A stretch of 64,000 nt of DNA from Gambelia wislizenii (taxonomy: Eukaryota; Chordata; Lepidosauria; Squamata; Crotaphytidae). The notes under the pieces were generated by a model, which worked only from the letters and a program-made list of their open reading frames with translations, was not told the DNA's origin and searched no databases. Shown here in pieces: positions 44,010 through 56,195 of the stretch. A program made the position numbers and the translations under genes. Each line of letters starts with the position of its first letter. Position 1 is the first letter of the stretch. The stretch covers positions 199,933,809-199,997,808 of the forward strand of contig JAUMIR010000002.1 of assembly GCA_030847615.1 (NCBI GenBank). The letters are read 5' to 3'.

Positions 44010-46349
44010 TGTATATAAAAAAGGTATCAAACAAAACCACAAGGTACTGCCCATGTTTTTTTCCCCAAATGAAGTGGAGGCAAAGGTGGGAAGACAATGT
44101 TTTCAGAACTTCATGGCTTGGAAAGGGGGGAAATAGGCATATCTTTAGGAAAAGAGACATAGAGAAAGAGAGGCTTAGATTATGATGGATATAAAAACAG
44201 TCAATGCCAAAATCGTCTTAGCTGATACTGAGCTACATACCATTTATTACCTTTATTCCATCTTCTTTATTCCTCTTGGGTGAGGGGAAACTTGTCAGCC
44301 TAGTTTGAATGGGACCAACCTCTTAAAAGTTTGGGAGAAGAGGACCAGCCAGAGTTGAGCCTGGAAAGCTTTTATTTCACACAGAGCATTGTTCTGAAAA
44401 CACATGCCATCCATTTAGGAAGTCATATTCTTAACAGAATGGAGGAAAAGTGAAAGATCTCAGAGGAGGTCACCATCCAGAGAGAGAGAAGAAAAGGAAA
44501 AGCCCAGTGTAAAACCCATTGTTTGTGTGAATAATTGTACTCTTTAAAATGTCATGTTTAACGAATTCTGTAAAAATAGAACTGGTAGGGAAGGCTGTGA
44601 ATGCAATCAGATAGGTTGGAGCTGTCAATAGTCACAGCACAATGGGAGAAAGCTACTTCCTCCAAGAGAGGAAACTCAGAGACAATGAATGCCATATCTG
44701 TGGATTCTGATTCTATTAATAAAACAGCAAGATGTGTCTTGTAGTTCCTCAGAGTTCTATATACTGAAGGAAGAGGGAAACTTTCCCGCAAAGGGCCATT
44801 GCTCTGCAGAAGTTTTCCTGAACTCTCTCTGAGGATAGACCGTAAGAACCCTGCGGAGGTGCTACGAGCTGTCTTCTCAAACCTTCAGAAGAGGTCTCAC
44901 AATTCTGCAAAGACCCAAAGGCACATCGGAAATATTGAAGCACATGGGTGTGACAAGGAGAAAAGAGGAGATGATATTTAGAAGACATGTCATCGCTTGG
45001 CTGGAGAAAAATAGCTAAACCAAAGGAAAGCTTGGCATCTTAAATGGAAAACAACAAAAGCAGCAAGAACAATATGGAGCATTTGTTGAGTGTTTCATTG
45101 AATGCTCCCACCCACCAACCCTAAACCAGAAAATGAACTGGGGCCCTGTTCAGTTGTTTGTCCCAGTTTTCTGGTGGGGATGAAACAACCATTTTTAAAG
45201 AAGGGAGAGGAAAACTAATTTGGAAAAAGTTGGAGGCAGGGTCTTGAAAGATGATGAGTGACAGCTCTCCCCTCCACCTGTTTTGCCTATGGTTGCATGA
45301 GTATCCCTTCAGCACATAAACAGTTCCAACCAGCTGTGGCCTGGTCTGACATCTAAGGAGATGCAGGCTTGCTTTCCTCTGGCTTCTTGGCTGGAAACGG
45401 CTTTTCACCACACATAGTCCTGACTGCGTTGGAGAAATGACTGATTAGATTAATGCCAGCAACCAAATAAGTTGCAACAGTAACAAGGAATTAGCTTTAA
45501 AAAGCTCCTAGTGACTAAGCATCAGTCTCTCCATCAGGGTGATTTAATGAGTTTAGATAAGAACAACCTGAAGAGTTACAGCCCCCCTGTGTAGCTTTGA
45601 AATCAGGTGGGACCATTAGGCAAGCTTAATACTGCCAGAAGATACCAGGCAGACAGCTGCAGAGATTGAGGGCTCTTCTTTTTAACCTTAGAACACATTT
45701 CACTTGTACAGCTACAGCAGATGTTTTCATGGTGCTTCTGTGCCAAATTTCTATGGCCCTTGACCTATTCAGCAGTGAAGCCTGCTAATCCTGTTTCTCA
45801 GTCCTGATCCTGTAAAGAAATTGGACTGCAGTTTCTTTAAAACAGGGCAGGGGATTGAGGGACTGTCAGATATTGATGGACTGCAGCTCCCAGGCACCCC
45901 TGAGACTGCAGCGCATGATACGACACTGGTCTTGCTGATCCTGACTTTGATATGAGGTTAACTCATGTCATCAATATGTGCAACAACGACAGCCCTAGCT
46001 ATCCATATAACAACAGGTTGATGGTGGAGTTCACCATCGAAATAAATAAAGCAGCATGTCTTTGACCATTTTCATCAGGACTTGAATCATTCATGCTGCA
46101 GAGAGGGACACATCCTGCTTCCCCACCATTTTGAGGGCACTTTTGGTTAAAGTAAGCCAATAAACCCTGAACATGCTTCTGTCAATGAGCTGTTTAAGTA
46201 ATTATTTCCATGGATCTTGTCTTGAATAATCCTTCACAGATTTGGTGATAGTAAATTAATCTATTTTGTTCAATTTTGTTCAAAAAGAGCCAGCAGCCTC
46301 TTTTAGTCTGCTGGCTATTTATTATTTTTGTTAGTGTGATTTTAGATTA
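44010..46349. other. CACNA1G: Intron, no gene seen
   Basis: Unassigned sequence; short open frames at 44558-44988 and 45121-45411 have no recognisable domain. Confidence 0.4.
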
Positions 46350-46526
46350 GTTGTTTTTAATTTATATTGGTTTAATATCTTTTTATGGGGGAGGGTGGGT
46401 GTGGGTGGTGTTTAGGGATTTTCATCTGTATTTGTATTTTAATGTTTGTAATCCACCCCGATTGTTTTAACAGAGGGGCAGGGTATAAATAATAATAATT
46501 ATTATTATTATTATTATTATTATTAT
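46350..46526 (+). mobile_element. SINE 3' end with (AAT)n tail
   Basis: TTTGTAATCCACCCCGATTG, then CAGAGGGGCAGGGTATAAAT followed by a 40-base AAT/ATT tail (46487-46526). Shares this 3' end with the insertion at about 32798-32930. The 5' limit is not determined. Confidence 0.6.
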
Positions 46527-48123
46527 GTGGATCACCCATAACCCTAGCAGCAGAAACAAAAATCTTGTGTTTTTTCCTTCTTCCCCTTTCCTTTCTGTTC
46601 ACATCAAGTATCTTTAAATGATGAGTCAGTAAGATGTTGTTTGGTGGTTCCTAAAGAATAGCTGAAGTTGTCCCCCACTCCCCTGTGGCTGCTTTCTTCT
46701 TTTGTAAAGGATCTTTCTTTCAGAATCCTTCGTTACCATGGAAATGGTTTCAGACCATGTTTGCATTTCAGTGATTTTTTTTAAAATAACTCCGAAGTTC
46801 TGGATGCAGAGTGGGCAGAATCATTTGGGTCACCAGGGGCTTTCTGACTGATCATCTCTTTGCCTCCTGGCAGGGGGCAATTTTGTTAATGTTAAAGGGA
46901 TAAGAGTGAAATCCTCTTTGGGACTTTCTCTTCTTTGTTGAGACATCTTAGGAGGAAGGGAAGAGGTGGGGCTGTATGACAGAGACAGTTAAGGCTGCCT
47001 GGTTCCAGTCATTCTTATCTAGGTACTCTGTCAAATGGGAAATTAAACATAGGTGTCTGAGGAATTCATAAACACCCAGATATAACCATGTCATGTGTTC
47101 CATATTGTGGTCTTTTAGGCTTATAAAAAGTAACAGAACAGCACTCTGAAACTTAGGCTGCTATTTCCCTATAAACCCCAAGACCCAGATAGCACCTCAG
47201 ATAACTTCAAAACATTAAGAAGTGAAGTTCTGATATAACAGGTTTCCAGTTCTTCAAGAAAAGAATTGCTGCTACAGCACTTAAGGGAGCAGTGGCCAGA
47301 ATCCTCTTGGCAATTTAATGCAGCCATCTGTGTTGTCCCCAGCCTCTCTCCATAGGGAGAGGCCGGTAAGAAATGTTGTTGGTGTTGGTCTTGGTGTTAC
47401 CCTCCATTATGGCAATTTTTGGAGCAGTGTGCAATGGTGGCACAGGTACAAAAGACAAAGCCATCTCTGTCTCCAGAGAAAGCTACCCTGTCAGCTCCCA
47501 AGCTGCTCCCTGACTTCTTGTACAAGTCAACAAAATCTCAACCTTTGCCAGCATCATCTTAATTGAAGCAATAATTCCTGGTCCATTCTGTCATATGGCC
47601 ATGATGGCCCCTTCTCTCTATGCTCATGATATTAGGTTTCAATGTAACTAACTGCCTCTGTGGGAGATGGCAGACTTTGGGAATGTTGTATTCAGGAAGC
47701 AACCCATTCTCTGTCCCTATCATGGCCCATCTGTACCCAGTAGCAGAGTACATAATTATGTTACTCAATTTTATGTGTGGTGGTGGTGGTTCTGGAATGG
47801 CATAGTCTTGACCCACATTCCTGGATCCAAAGCCAGCCCTACCACTGGGCAACATGTGAAAGCCACCTGAGACACTGGATTTGGGGTATCATAAAAGGGC
47901 AGAAAATGTTGAGATATTTGTTATTTTACTGCCAAGGATGACAAGAGGTGTTTGTGAGATTTTCTGCTGCATGCAGAAAAATAACTTAGCTGATTTTTGT
48001 TTTGTTTTGCTACTCTGCAGATTGAGATGCATAGGTGCCATTTGCTACTCCACCTCAGGTAGCTAAATGTTTTGGGACTGCCCTGTCTAGATCTGTTTTA
48101 AATGATAGTCAAACTAAGATTCA
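46527..48123. other. CACNA1G: Intron, no gene seen
   Basis: Unassigned sequence without a supported gene or named repeat. Confidence 0.4.
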
Positions 48124-48826
48124 GTTTGAAGTCAAAGGCTTTCACGGCAGCATCCATAGATTTTCCTTGGTTTTTTTTCCGAGCTGTGAGGCCATGTCCT
48201 GGAAGAGTTTACTTCTGACATTTCGCCTGCATCTGTGGCTGGCATCTTCAGAGAATGGTTGGGTAGGAGTGTGTGTGGAGTTTATAGACTGTGAACCCCT
48301 GTTGAGGAGTATATGTAAATTTGAGTATTTGAATGGTTAGTTTCTGGGTGTAGAAATGCAAGGAGGATTAGTGTCGGTTTGGCTAATGGTTGGTTGATGG
48401 CCCATTATCTGCTGGAAATCCTCCTGTCCCTGGGTGGAATTCCTTTGTAAGTGTTGAGTTTTTGATTCCATTGTTTTTCAAAACTGGAAGCCAGATTTTG
48501 TTTACTTTTAGGGTTTTTTCATTCCTGTAGAAGTTGTCCAGGTGTTTGTGGATTTCAATAGCTTCTCTGTGCATTTTGACATTGCACAGTTGGCCTGGTC
48601 AAGAATTTCTGTGTTTTTAAATAACATTTTGTGTCCAGGTTGGTTTATAACATGTTCTGCTACTGCTGATTTTTCTGGCTGACCCAGTCTGCAGTGAGAG
48701 ATACTCCCACACACTCCTACCCAACCATTCTCTGAAGATGTGAGCCAAAGATGCAGGCAAAACGTTAGACATAAACTCTTCTAGAACATGGCCTCACAGC
48801 CCAAAAAAGCCCAAGGAAAATCTAAG
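48124..48826 (-). mobile_element. Penelope-like element fragment, copy A
   Basis: Minus-strand frames (48508-48714, 48383-48574) read HCRLGQPEKSAVAEHVINQP, GHKMLFKNTEILDQA and REAIEIHKHLDNF, then KIWLPVLKNN. This is the end of the GIY-YIG endonuclease and following region of Penelope-like retroelements. The GIY-YIG core itself is missing. The two ends form an inverted repeat: 48160-48270 (GATTTTCCTTGG … TGAGGCCATGTCCTGGAAGA … ATTCTCTG region) against 48700-48826 (CCAACCATTCTCTGAAGATG … GGCCTCACAGCCC … CCAAGGAAAATC). Confidence 0.82.
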
Positions 48827-49214
48827 ATTCAATTGTCAGGTTGATAGTAGCACCCTGCTGTAATGCTCTGTGTATATGTTGCTAGTTGCAGCAATGCACA
48901 CAGTTGGGCTTCAAAATGTTAACTTAGTTATATGTCATTAGAACCAAATGTTTTAGTGATGTATAGAACCTGTCATTCTTTATTGTGCTATTTTCTGCTT
49001 TGCTTACCCATGCTGTTAGAGTAGGTCTGTAGAGGGTCTTAGATCTTCTCACTAACTTGAACAGTTTCTTTGTGTCCATGGTTCCTCTAATTCTGAAAAG
49101 TTAGTTGCTCAAACTGATGCACTTTTTAAAGTAGCAGGCCAGCACATGAGAGTTGACTAGTTGCACTTGTTGGGACTAACAGGTCGCATTCCATTGAAAG
49201 CAATGACATGCTAA

Positions 49215-49216
<2 letters not shown>
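48827..49216. other. CACNA1G: Intron, no gene seen
   Basis: Unassigned sequence before the CT microsatellite. Confidence 0.4.

Positions 49217-49261
<45 letters not shown>
49217..49261. repeat. (CT)22 microsatellite at a LINE 3' end
   Basis: Perfect CT run that directly abuts the 3' end of the minus-strand LINE copy at 49262-49945, so it is (AG)n behind the LINE tail. Confidence 0.95.
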
Positions 49262-49262
<1 letters not shown>

Positions 49263-49945
49263 CTTTTCTTCGCAAATGAAGATTCAGGAAGGACTCATCC
49301 CACGCTTTGTGCAAGCGCGCTGGTGACTAAAAAGGCCAATCTGAGATAAACAAGTCTGGTTGCAGAAAGCGCAGCAGAAAGTCTCCTTGGGTGATGTTTC
49401 CAGGTTGTGATTCTTTCTGCATTGTCGTTTCTCTTCAAGACTTGTTCGGTGTGAGTTCTCAAATAAGGCTGCATCATTATGGATAGTGCATCTCCATGCC
49501 TCCCGATGTGAGGCCAGGGCGGACCATTGTTGATGATCAATTTGGCCAAGCTGAGATGTTGTTTCAGGGAGTCCTTGTATCGCTTTTTTGGAGCGCCCCT
49601 CTTACGCTGACCCGTGGCGAGTTCACCGTAGAGTACTATTTTTGGGAGGCGATGGTCCTCCATCCTAGAAACGTGCCCTGCCCAGCGCAGCTGTGTTCTC
49701 AATATCATGGCCTCAATGCTGGTGATCCCTGCTTGCTCAAGGACAGCAACATTCGTCACATAGTCAGTCCAGTGTATATTTAGGATTGTGCGTAGACAGC
49801 GCTGATGAAAGCGCTCGAGGAGTCATAGGTGGTGGCAATAGGTGACCCATGTTTCAGATCCATAAAGGAGAATAGACAGTACAATGGCTCTATACACACT
49901 GATTTTTGTGCTTCGCCTCAGGTGTTTATTACTCCAGACTCTTAT
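49262..49945 (-). mobile_element. GHV-R-M LINE, copy 2, 5'-truncated
   Basis: Minus-strand frame 49295-49759 reads TNVAVLEQAGITSIEAMILR, TQLRWAGHVSRMEDHRLPKI, GQRKRGAPKKRYKDSLKQHL and then HIGRHGDALSIMMQPYLRTH. Upstream sequence to 49945 matches copy 1 (30664-31045) closely. Only the C-terminal part of ORF2 is present and the catalytic RT palm is lost. It retains the continuous site (TTTCAGGGAGTCC at 49562) where copy 1 carries a DNA element. Confidence 0.8.
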
Positions 49946-51154
49946 GTGGATTCTGCAGCCACTGTTCCCTTCTCTGTGCTCCCCACTCCACCCAGCTGGT
50001 GTTTGTACATAGCTGCCAATTTCTTATTTTCCCAGGACTGAAAATAAATCAGATAGAATCAGACGCAAAGAAGGCCTGGCATAATTATCTCCACTAGAAG
50101 AACAACAATATTTGCATCAGATATTTTTGAAAATAATGGATTACTGCAGTAGTTTGACTCTGGGTAATGCCAGTACACAAAGCAGTTTCTTTATGAGAGT
50201 TGCCTGAGTTCTTGTTTCAAAAAGTACATTCCTACACTCTAGCTAATGTGGTGGTATAAAAGATTGTGACTCAAATGCAGTATCCTTGAAGACATCCACA
50301 CTTACATTCACCAAGAGCCAAAGGCAAATAGTTTTATGAACAAATGTTGCCATTCGTTTCAGTCTGGGCTAATTTAGGGGCCAGAAGTGGTAGATTTAAT
50401 TCAATGTTTAATTTAATCATTTCTTCTGTTGCTACTTAAAGCAGATACCTGAAAATGCGCAGTCAGTGAGATCATGATGTTCATTGCCTTTGAGAAGAAA
50501 GGAGCAAGCTCGATCCATTATTATTCTAAATGAAGAGTGGGCAAAGCGTAGGCATGGGGCTACCTGCAGCCCCCACTGTTTTTGTGGCTCTAATTCCTCT
50601 GGTATTGCCAACTAATCTGAAGTTCTTTGGTTTTATGAATACCTGGAGCAGCAGCACATGATGTCCCACTGCTGCAGGCAGGAGGACAAGCAGGCAAGAG
50701 TACCCACACCTCCCACACACACCTACTGCTCCTGCCCTCCTGAATCAGGCAGGTGGGCTTTATGGAGAACTGTGGCAGCTGCAGAAATATCTATCCAAGC
50801 CCTCTCATTCTTAGCAGTCCTTCCTCAGAGTGAGGTGTTATGGAAGAGGTGGCCATGGAGTCTGACGCAGGCAATTGACAGGACCAATCTGACTGCTGAC
50901 CTTGGGGGCAGGGAACTACAACCAATCCATTGCAAAGAACCTTCTTACCTTGAAGGACCCTTGTGTGGATGACTTTGGGCAGTGCTGTCCCTGCTACTAA
51001 GTGGAATGAGGCATCTACTTTGGTTTGCAGCTACTGTGAAGTGCACAGATACTCCCTTCTGAGCCCACCACCACCACCATTTCCCTCTCTGGGAGGTTAA
51101 AGCTGTGTCCCACACAGTCTCACTGCCTAGCCTAAGCTACTGCCCTCTAGTGTT
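49946..51154. other. CACNA1G: Intron, no gene seen
   Basis: Unassigned sequence between the LINE copy and CR1. Confidence 0.4.
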
Positions 51155-52584
51155 ATGGAGAACTACATGGCAAATGTAATCTCAGAGCCATTGGCAATGA
51201 TCTTTGAGAACTCCTGTAGAACAGAAGTCCCGGCAGACGGGAGGAGGGCAAACGTTGTCCTCATCTTCAAAAGGGGGGGAAAAGAGGATTGCAACAATTA
51301 TCATCCAGTTAGTCTGACATCAATACCAGGGAAGATTCTAGAGCAGATCATTAAACAGAGAATCTGTGAACATTTAGACGGCAATGCCATAATCACAAAA
51401 AGTCAACATGGGTTTCAGAGAAACAAGTCATGCTAGATTAATCTGATCTCTCTCTCTCTCTTTTTTTTTATAAAATTACCAGCTTGGTAGATGAAGGGAA
51501 TGCTGTGGATATCGCATATCTTGATTTCAGTAAGGCCTTTGACAAGGTTCCCCATGACATTCTTGCAAACAAGCTTGTAAAATGTGGGCTAGATAAGTTA
51601 ACTGTTCAATGGATTTGTAACTGGTTGACCAGTCGAACCCAAAGGGTGCTCAGCAGTGGCTCCTCTTCATCTTGGAAAGATGTGACCAGTGGGGTGCCAC
51701 AGGGTTCTGTCCTGGGCCCAGTGCTATTCAACATCTTTATCAATGACTTGGATGAGGGAATTAGGGGCATACTTACCAAATTTGCAGATGACACCAAATT
51801 AGGAGGAGTAGCTAATACCCTAGAGGACAGGATCAAAATTCAAAATGACCTGGATAGACTGGAGAGCTGGGCCAAAGCTAACAAAATGAAATTCAGTACG
51901 GAGAAATGTAAGGTACTGCACTTAGGGAGAAAAAATGAAATGCATAGATATAGGATGGGGGAGACCTGGCTGAATGAGACTATGTGAGAAAGGGATCTAG
52001 GAGTCCCAGTAGACCACAAGTTGAACATGAGTCAACAGTATGATGCGGCAGCTAAAAAGGCCAGTGCAATTTTGGGCTGTATCAATAGAAGTATAGTGTC
52101 TAGATCAAGGGAAGTAATAGTGCTGCTCTATTCTGCCATGGTCAGGCCTCACCTAGAATACTGTGTCCAGTTCTGGGCACCACAATTCAAAAAGGATATT
52201 GACAAATTGGAGCGTGTCCAGAGAAGGGCGACTAAAATGGTGAAAGGTCTGGAAACCATGCCTTATGATGAGAGACTTAGGGAGCTGGGTATGTTTAGCC
52301 TGGAAAAAAGATGGTTGAGGGGTGATATGATAGCCCTGTTTAAGTATTTGAAGGGATGTCACATTGAGGATGGAGCAGGCTTGTTTTCTGCTGCTCCAGA
52401 GACTGGAACACGGAGCAATGGATGCAAGCTCCAGGAACAGAGATTCCACCTCAACATGAGGAGGAACTTTTTGACAGTAAGAGCTGTTCGGCAGTGGAAC
52501 ACACTCCCTCGGAGCGTGGTGGGGTCTCCTTCCTTGGAGGTCTTTAAACAGAGGCTGGATGGCCATCTGTCGGGGATGCTTTGA
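51155..52584 (+). pseudogene. CR1 ORF2 reverse transcriptase (decayed)
   Basis: First frame 51155-51436: RRANVVLIFKRGGKEDCNNY, HPVSLTSIPGKILEQIIKQR and SQHGFQRNKSC. After a frame change caused by the CT-rich stretch near 51450, the frame 51484-51987 has VDIAYLDFSKAFDKVPHDIL, SGVPQGSVLGPVLFNIFIND and the catalytic KFADDTKLGG, all catalytic Asp kept. A TGA at 51985-51987 precedes the C-terminal part in the same frame (52021-52584: [57 protein letters not shown]). CR1 RT copies the element RNA at the nicked target. Two lesions only, so this is a fairly young copy, but it lacks the endonuclease and cannot move itself. Confidence 0.93.
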
Positions 52585-52666
52585 TCATGATTTCCTGTAT
52601 GGCAGGGGGTTGAACTGGATGGGCCTCGTGGTCTCTTCCAACTCTGCAATTCTATGATTCTATGAT
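51155..52666 (+). mobile_element. CR1 LINE, RT-bearing copy
   Basis: The longest CR1 in the window, 5'-truncated. It contains most of RT and the complete C-terminus and 3' UTR, with the terminal ATTCTATGATTCTATGAT. A CT-rich expansion at 51450-51475 sits inside the RT coding region. Confidence 0.95.
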
Positions 52667-53394
52667 CCAATAAGAGTGAACTGCCAATCTAGTCAACTTC
52701 TATATACAGAATGGTGGAACATCTTCTCCTTTGCCTTGAGCAGTATACTGTCTTGGGTCTGCCTTGGCTTCCACGCTCACCCACACATTTCCTGGAGAAA
52801 GCAGTTCAAAACAGCTGCCTACCTGAGCAATGGAGGAATGGATATCTTTGCTGGTGACATAGGAAACCATCCCTATTTTTGGAATTTAATTCAAGTTTGA
52901 GAAGACTTCACTGACATCTCTTGTTTGGATCTCCATTTATCTTTAACCACTTTTGACTCATTCACTGGGTTTTGAAAGCAGTGGCACCTGTTTTAATCAT
53001 ATTAGCTTGTATTTCTCTTGCTGTTGTCACTTGATCTTAACTGGTTATAATTGTTTTAAGCAACCCTGAATGATGCAGACACATGGGGAATGATACAGAC
53101 ACATTGTAGTCGAAAGCCTGCTGTATGCAAGAGCTCCTCGGCATCTTCTATGAAGGACCCACAGAGGAATTTCCAAACATTAGCCAAGCATCATCTGCTC
53201 CAAAAAAGAGAATGGGCAAGAACTTGCATCCATAAAGCTCCACATGTTAGTGGATTGTGTCAGACTGGCTTTTTTTTTGGGGGGGGGGGTCACATAAGTG
53301 AAGGTTACTTCAACAAGAAACATTCCTCTCTGTCTCTCTCTCTCCCCACCCACCCCTCTCTCTCACACACTTGCTTTACTTATACCCTGCCTTT

Positions 53395-53485
53395 TTTCCT
53401 CAAAGCTTGAACCCAAGATAGCTTGAATCCCATCCTGGCAGATAGGTGGGATGTAAATCCATAAAATAAAATAAAATAAAAATAG
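53395..53485 (+). repeat. SINE/L2-like 3' end with AAAAT tail
   Basis: GATAGGTGGGATGTAAATCC followed by ATAAAATAAAATAAAATAAA. This is the usual shape of a LINE-mobilised SINE tail; the body is too short to name. Confidence 0.45.
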
Positions 53486-54799
53486 CTTAAAGGTGAAATG
53501 AAATAGAAGTAAAACCACATGTAATTACAAGCATACAAAAAAGTTAAAATTAGAATGGTAAAATATTACTGTAGACATTAAACTGTCTATAGAGTTAAAA
53601 CAATTTAATAATTAATATAAAATATAGAATAAAAGTAATATAGCACACTAAATAAAAAGGCATTCACATGTAAAATGATCAGTCTGCCTGCCAACAAAAG
53701 GAGAGCAAAGAAGGAGCCAGTAAAGCCTCCCTGGGGAGGGAGTTCCTTAGCCCAGGAAAAGGTCCTCTCCTGTATTCCCACTAAATGTGCGCTGTGATTG
53801 GAGCTTGAGCAGCTTATATGGGAAGATTCCTCTCACGCTCTTGGAATACTGTGAGGCATGTGGGAATTATATCACATGCCAATGGGATTAGCAAACAAAA
53901 TGTTGCAAGATGGAATGTTTCTGCCTGAGATACCAGACAACCAAGCAGATATGTCTTCTTCTAGGCTATTCCATTTGATCCCCTTCCCACAGCAAATGTA
54001 CACCATTCATGACTACCAGATGTAATCAGTCCTCATTGGGCTGTTTGGGGGAGTGTTCCTGCCCCATGGTGTTTTTTTCTTCTTTTCTAAATAATGGTAT
54101 TTCTGCAAACCTGGAGCTTTTCTCCAAGCCTGTTGATAACCTCCCATTCATGTGCAAAGAAAGATCCTAGTTGAAGAATCAGTTCACTAATAATATATAT
54201 GATGTTGCTGGAAACAAAATGGCCTGTGAACAGGAGGATTATTCTCAGAGGGGGAAACCTGTGGTTACTTTATCCTTGTTTACACATGCACCTCTGCTCT
54301 GAATCTGTCTTGATAATAAGCTATTTTCAGAAATAAAATCTTGAAGTCAAGAGTTCAGAGTGGTGTTGATGGGATGCTGTGTGGATGACATTCATCTCAC
54401 AACTGCAAAGAATAATTTTGGTGTTTTATTATTTAGCTCCAACAGTCCTCAAATTTCTCTAAGCCTTTTCTTCTTCTGTTCTTTTTTTAAACTACATGAT
54501 ATATCCTCCTTTTGATTTCTGGATCATTATCTTACCTCATTCTGGATATCTATCACCTTCCCTTGCTAGTAGTTCCTTTCATGGAATCTGCTCCACAATT
54601 TTTCTTTCCGTCCTTTCAGAGTTTCCTCTGACCCTTTTCTTGATCTTTACAGGCTCATACAAAATGTGTTGAAGCATCTTCATGATTAAAACTCACCATA
54701 TGGTCTGCATCCTTTCAGTGATGACAAGTCAAGGACTTCATTCAGAGGCATCATGCCAAACCATGTTTTAAAATGCTTGCCTGTAGTTTAGTGTAGGAT

Positions 54800-54915
54800 G
54801 GGCAATGGGTGGCCCTCCAGGGACTGTTGCTGGATTGCAATTCCTCTCAGCCCTCAGGAGCAAAACCAATAAAGAAGGTTCATAGGAACTGACAGCCAGT
54901 GGTATCTGGAAGGTT
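54800..54915. repeat. MITE fragment (GTGGCCCTCCAG type)
   Basis: GGGTGGCCCTCCAGGGACTG then GCAATTCCTCTCAGCCCTCA, and at the far end AGTGGTATCTGGAAGGTTGC. Diverged member of the palindromic MITE seen at 26335. Confidence 0.4.
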
Positions 54916-55143
54916 GCATTTTAACAGATCCTGGTTTGAGATCAGGCAGAAACGAAGGGCTTGTATACATTAAAGACAAAGCACATACTCACCCTGGATC
55001 TGGTGCAATTTGTCCACACAATGCATGCAGCAAATCTGCTCCCTTTAGACATTAATCTGGCTTAACAGAAACTACAAGTTGCTCCAAAGTTTCTAGGAAA
55101 TTCAGGAGTGGTCCCAGTCTTTTGGAGGTGTGGACAGCTGGAT

Positions 55144-55900
55144 CAGGCTAGATGAGGAAACACAACCTCCAAATGATCTACAGACCAACCAAGAAAATCC
55201 AAGAAACGCTACACTCAGCAAAGGATAAAAGAGACCCTCTCACAGCCACAGGAGTTTACTGCATACCATGCAGCTCCATACAAGTTTACATAGGGACCAC
55301 TAAACGCAGTGTGCAAACACGAAGCAGACTGCAGACTGCAGACTGGGCCAGCCAGAAAAATCGGCAGTAGCAGAACATGTGATAAACCAACCTGGACACA
55401 AAATGTTATTTGAAAACATAGAAATTCTGGACCAGGCCAACAACTATCATGTTAGAATGTACAGGGAAGCTATTGAAATCCACAAAAACCTGGATAACTT
55501 CAACAGAAAGGAGGAAACCCTAAAAGTACACAAAATTTGGCTACAAGTCCTGAAAAACACCAAAATCGGAACTTGACACATGCAAATGAACTCCACCCAG
55601 GGATAGGGGGATGCCCAGCAGACAATGGACCATTAACTAAATAGACACTAATCCTCCTTGCATATCCCCCCTAGGAAATAGCCATCCAAATGCACAAAGG
55701 TACATATCTTCTCCAACAAGGACTCACAATATATAAACCCCACACACTCCCTACACCACCATTCTCTGAAGATGCCAGCCATAGATGCAGGCGAAACGTC
55801 AGGAATAAACTCTTCCAGAACACAGCCTCACAGCCCGGGGGAAAAAACCACGAAAAACCTATGGATGCCAGCCATGAAAGCTTTTGATTTCACATCTTGA
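55144..55900 (+). mobile_element. Penelope-like element, copy B
   Basis: Plus-strand Penelope-like fragment with the GIY-YIG endonuclease region and, after the coding part, the terminal segment (ATTCTCTGAAGATGCCAGCC, ATGCAGGCGAAACGTCAGGA, CACAGCCTCACAGCCCGG). The terminal segment is inverted relative to the start of copy C. The RT domain is absent. Confidence 0.85.
55152..55576 (+). pseudogene. Penelope-like GIY-YIG endonuclease fragment
   Basis: The frame 55152-55370 ends in TGVYCIPCSSIQVYIGTTKR followed by SVQTR; the GVY…VYIG pair is the GIY-YIG motif and the Arg after it fits the catalytic Arg. Near 55366 the reading shifts by one frame and goes on (55368-55576) with AVAEHVINQPGHKMLFENIE, ILDQANNYHVRMYREAIEIH and KIWLQVLKNTKIGT. 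In intact Penelope-like elements this nuclease follows the RT and cleaves the target DNA. The frameshift and lack of RT make it a relic, but it is the only copy in the window with the nuclease core. Confidence 0.85.
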
Positions 55901-55924
55901 AGGAACACAAAAACAAACAGCACA

Positions 55925-56195
55925 TTGACTTTTCTTGGGGTTTTTTTCTGGGCTGTGAGGCCATGTTCTGGAAGAGTTTACTTCTGATGTTTCGCCTCCA
56001 TCTGTGGCTGGCATCTTCAGGGAATGGTTGGGTAGGAGTGTGTGTGGAGTTTATATACTGTGAACCCTTGTTGGGGAGTATATGCACATTTGTGTATTTG
56101 AATGGTTAATTTCTGGGTGTAGATATGCAAGGAGGATTAGTGTCTGTTTGGCTAATGGTTGGTTGATGGCCCATTATCTGCTGGAAATCCCCCTG
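55925..56195 (-). mobile_element. Penelope-like terminal segment, copy C (minus strand)
   Basis: TTTCTTGGGGTTTTTTTCTG, GGCTGTGAGGCCATGTTCTG and TTTCGCCTCCATCTGTGGCT correspond, inverted, to the end of copy B and to copy D. It ends at GGCCCATTATCTGCTGGAAA near 56189, where copy D begins. Confidence 0.8.

Larger units (their letters stand above)
52667..55143. other. CACNA1G: Intron, simple repeats only
   Basis: Holds a G-run (53278-53290), a CT-rich block (53320-53370), an (AAAAT)n-type tail at 53458-53485 behind a SINE/L2-like end (GGTGGGATGTAAATCC), and a MITE fragment (54800-54915). No gene. Confidence 0.45.

Noticed and set aside
44558..44988. Cluster of short frames on both strands that looked like a processed-gene remnant
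   Set aside because: No family recognised and no poly-A tail or target duplication seen.
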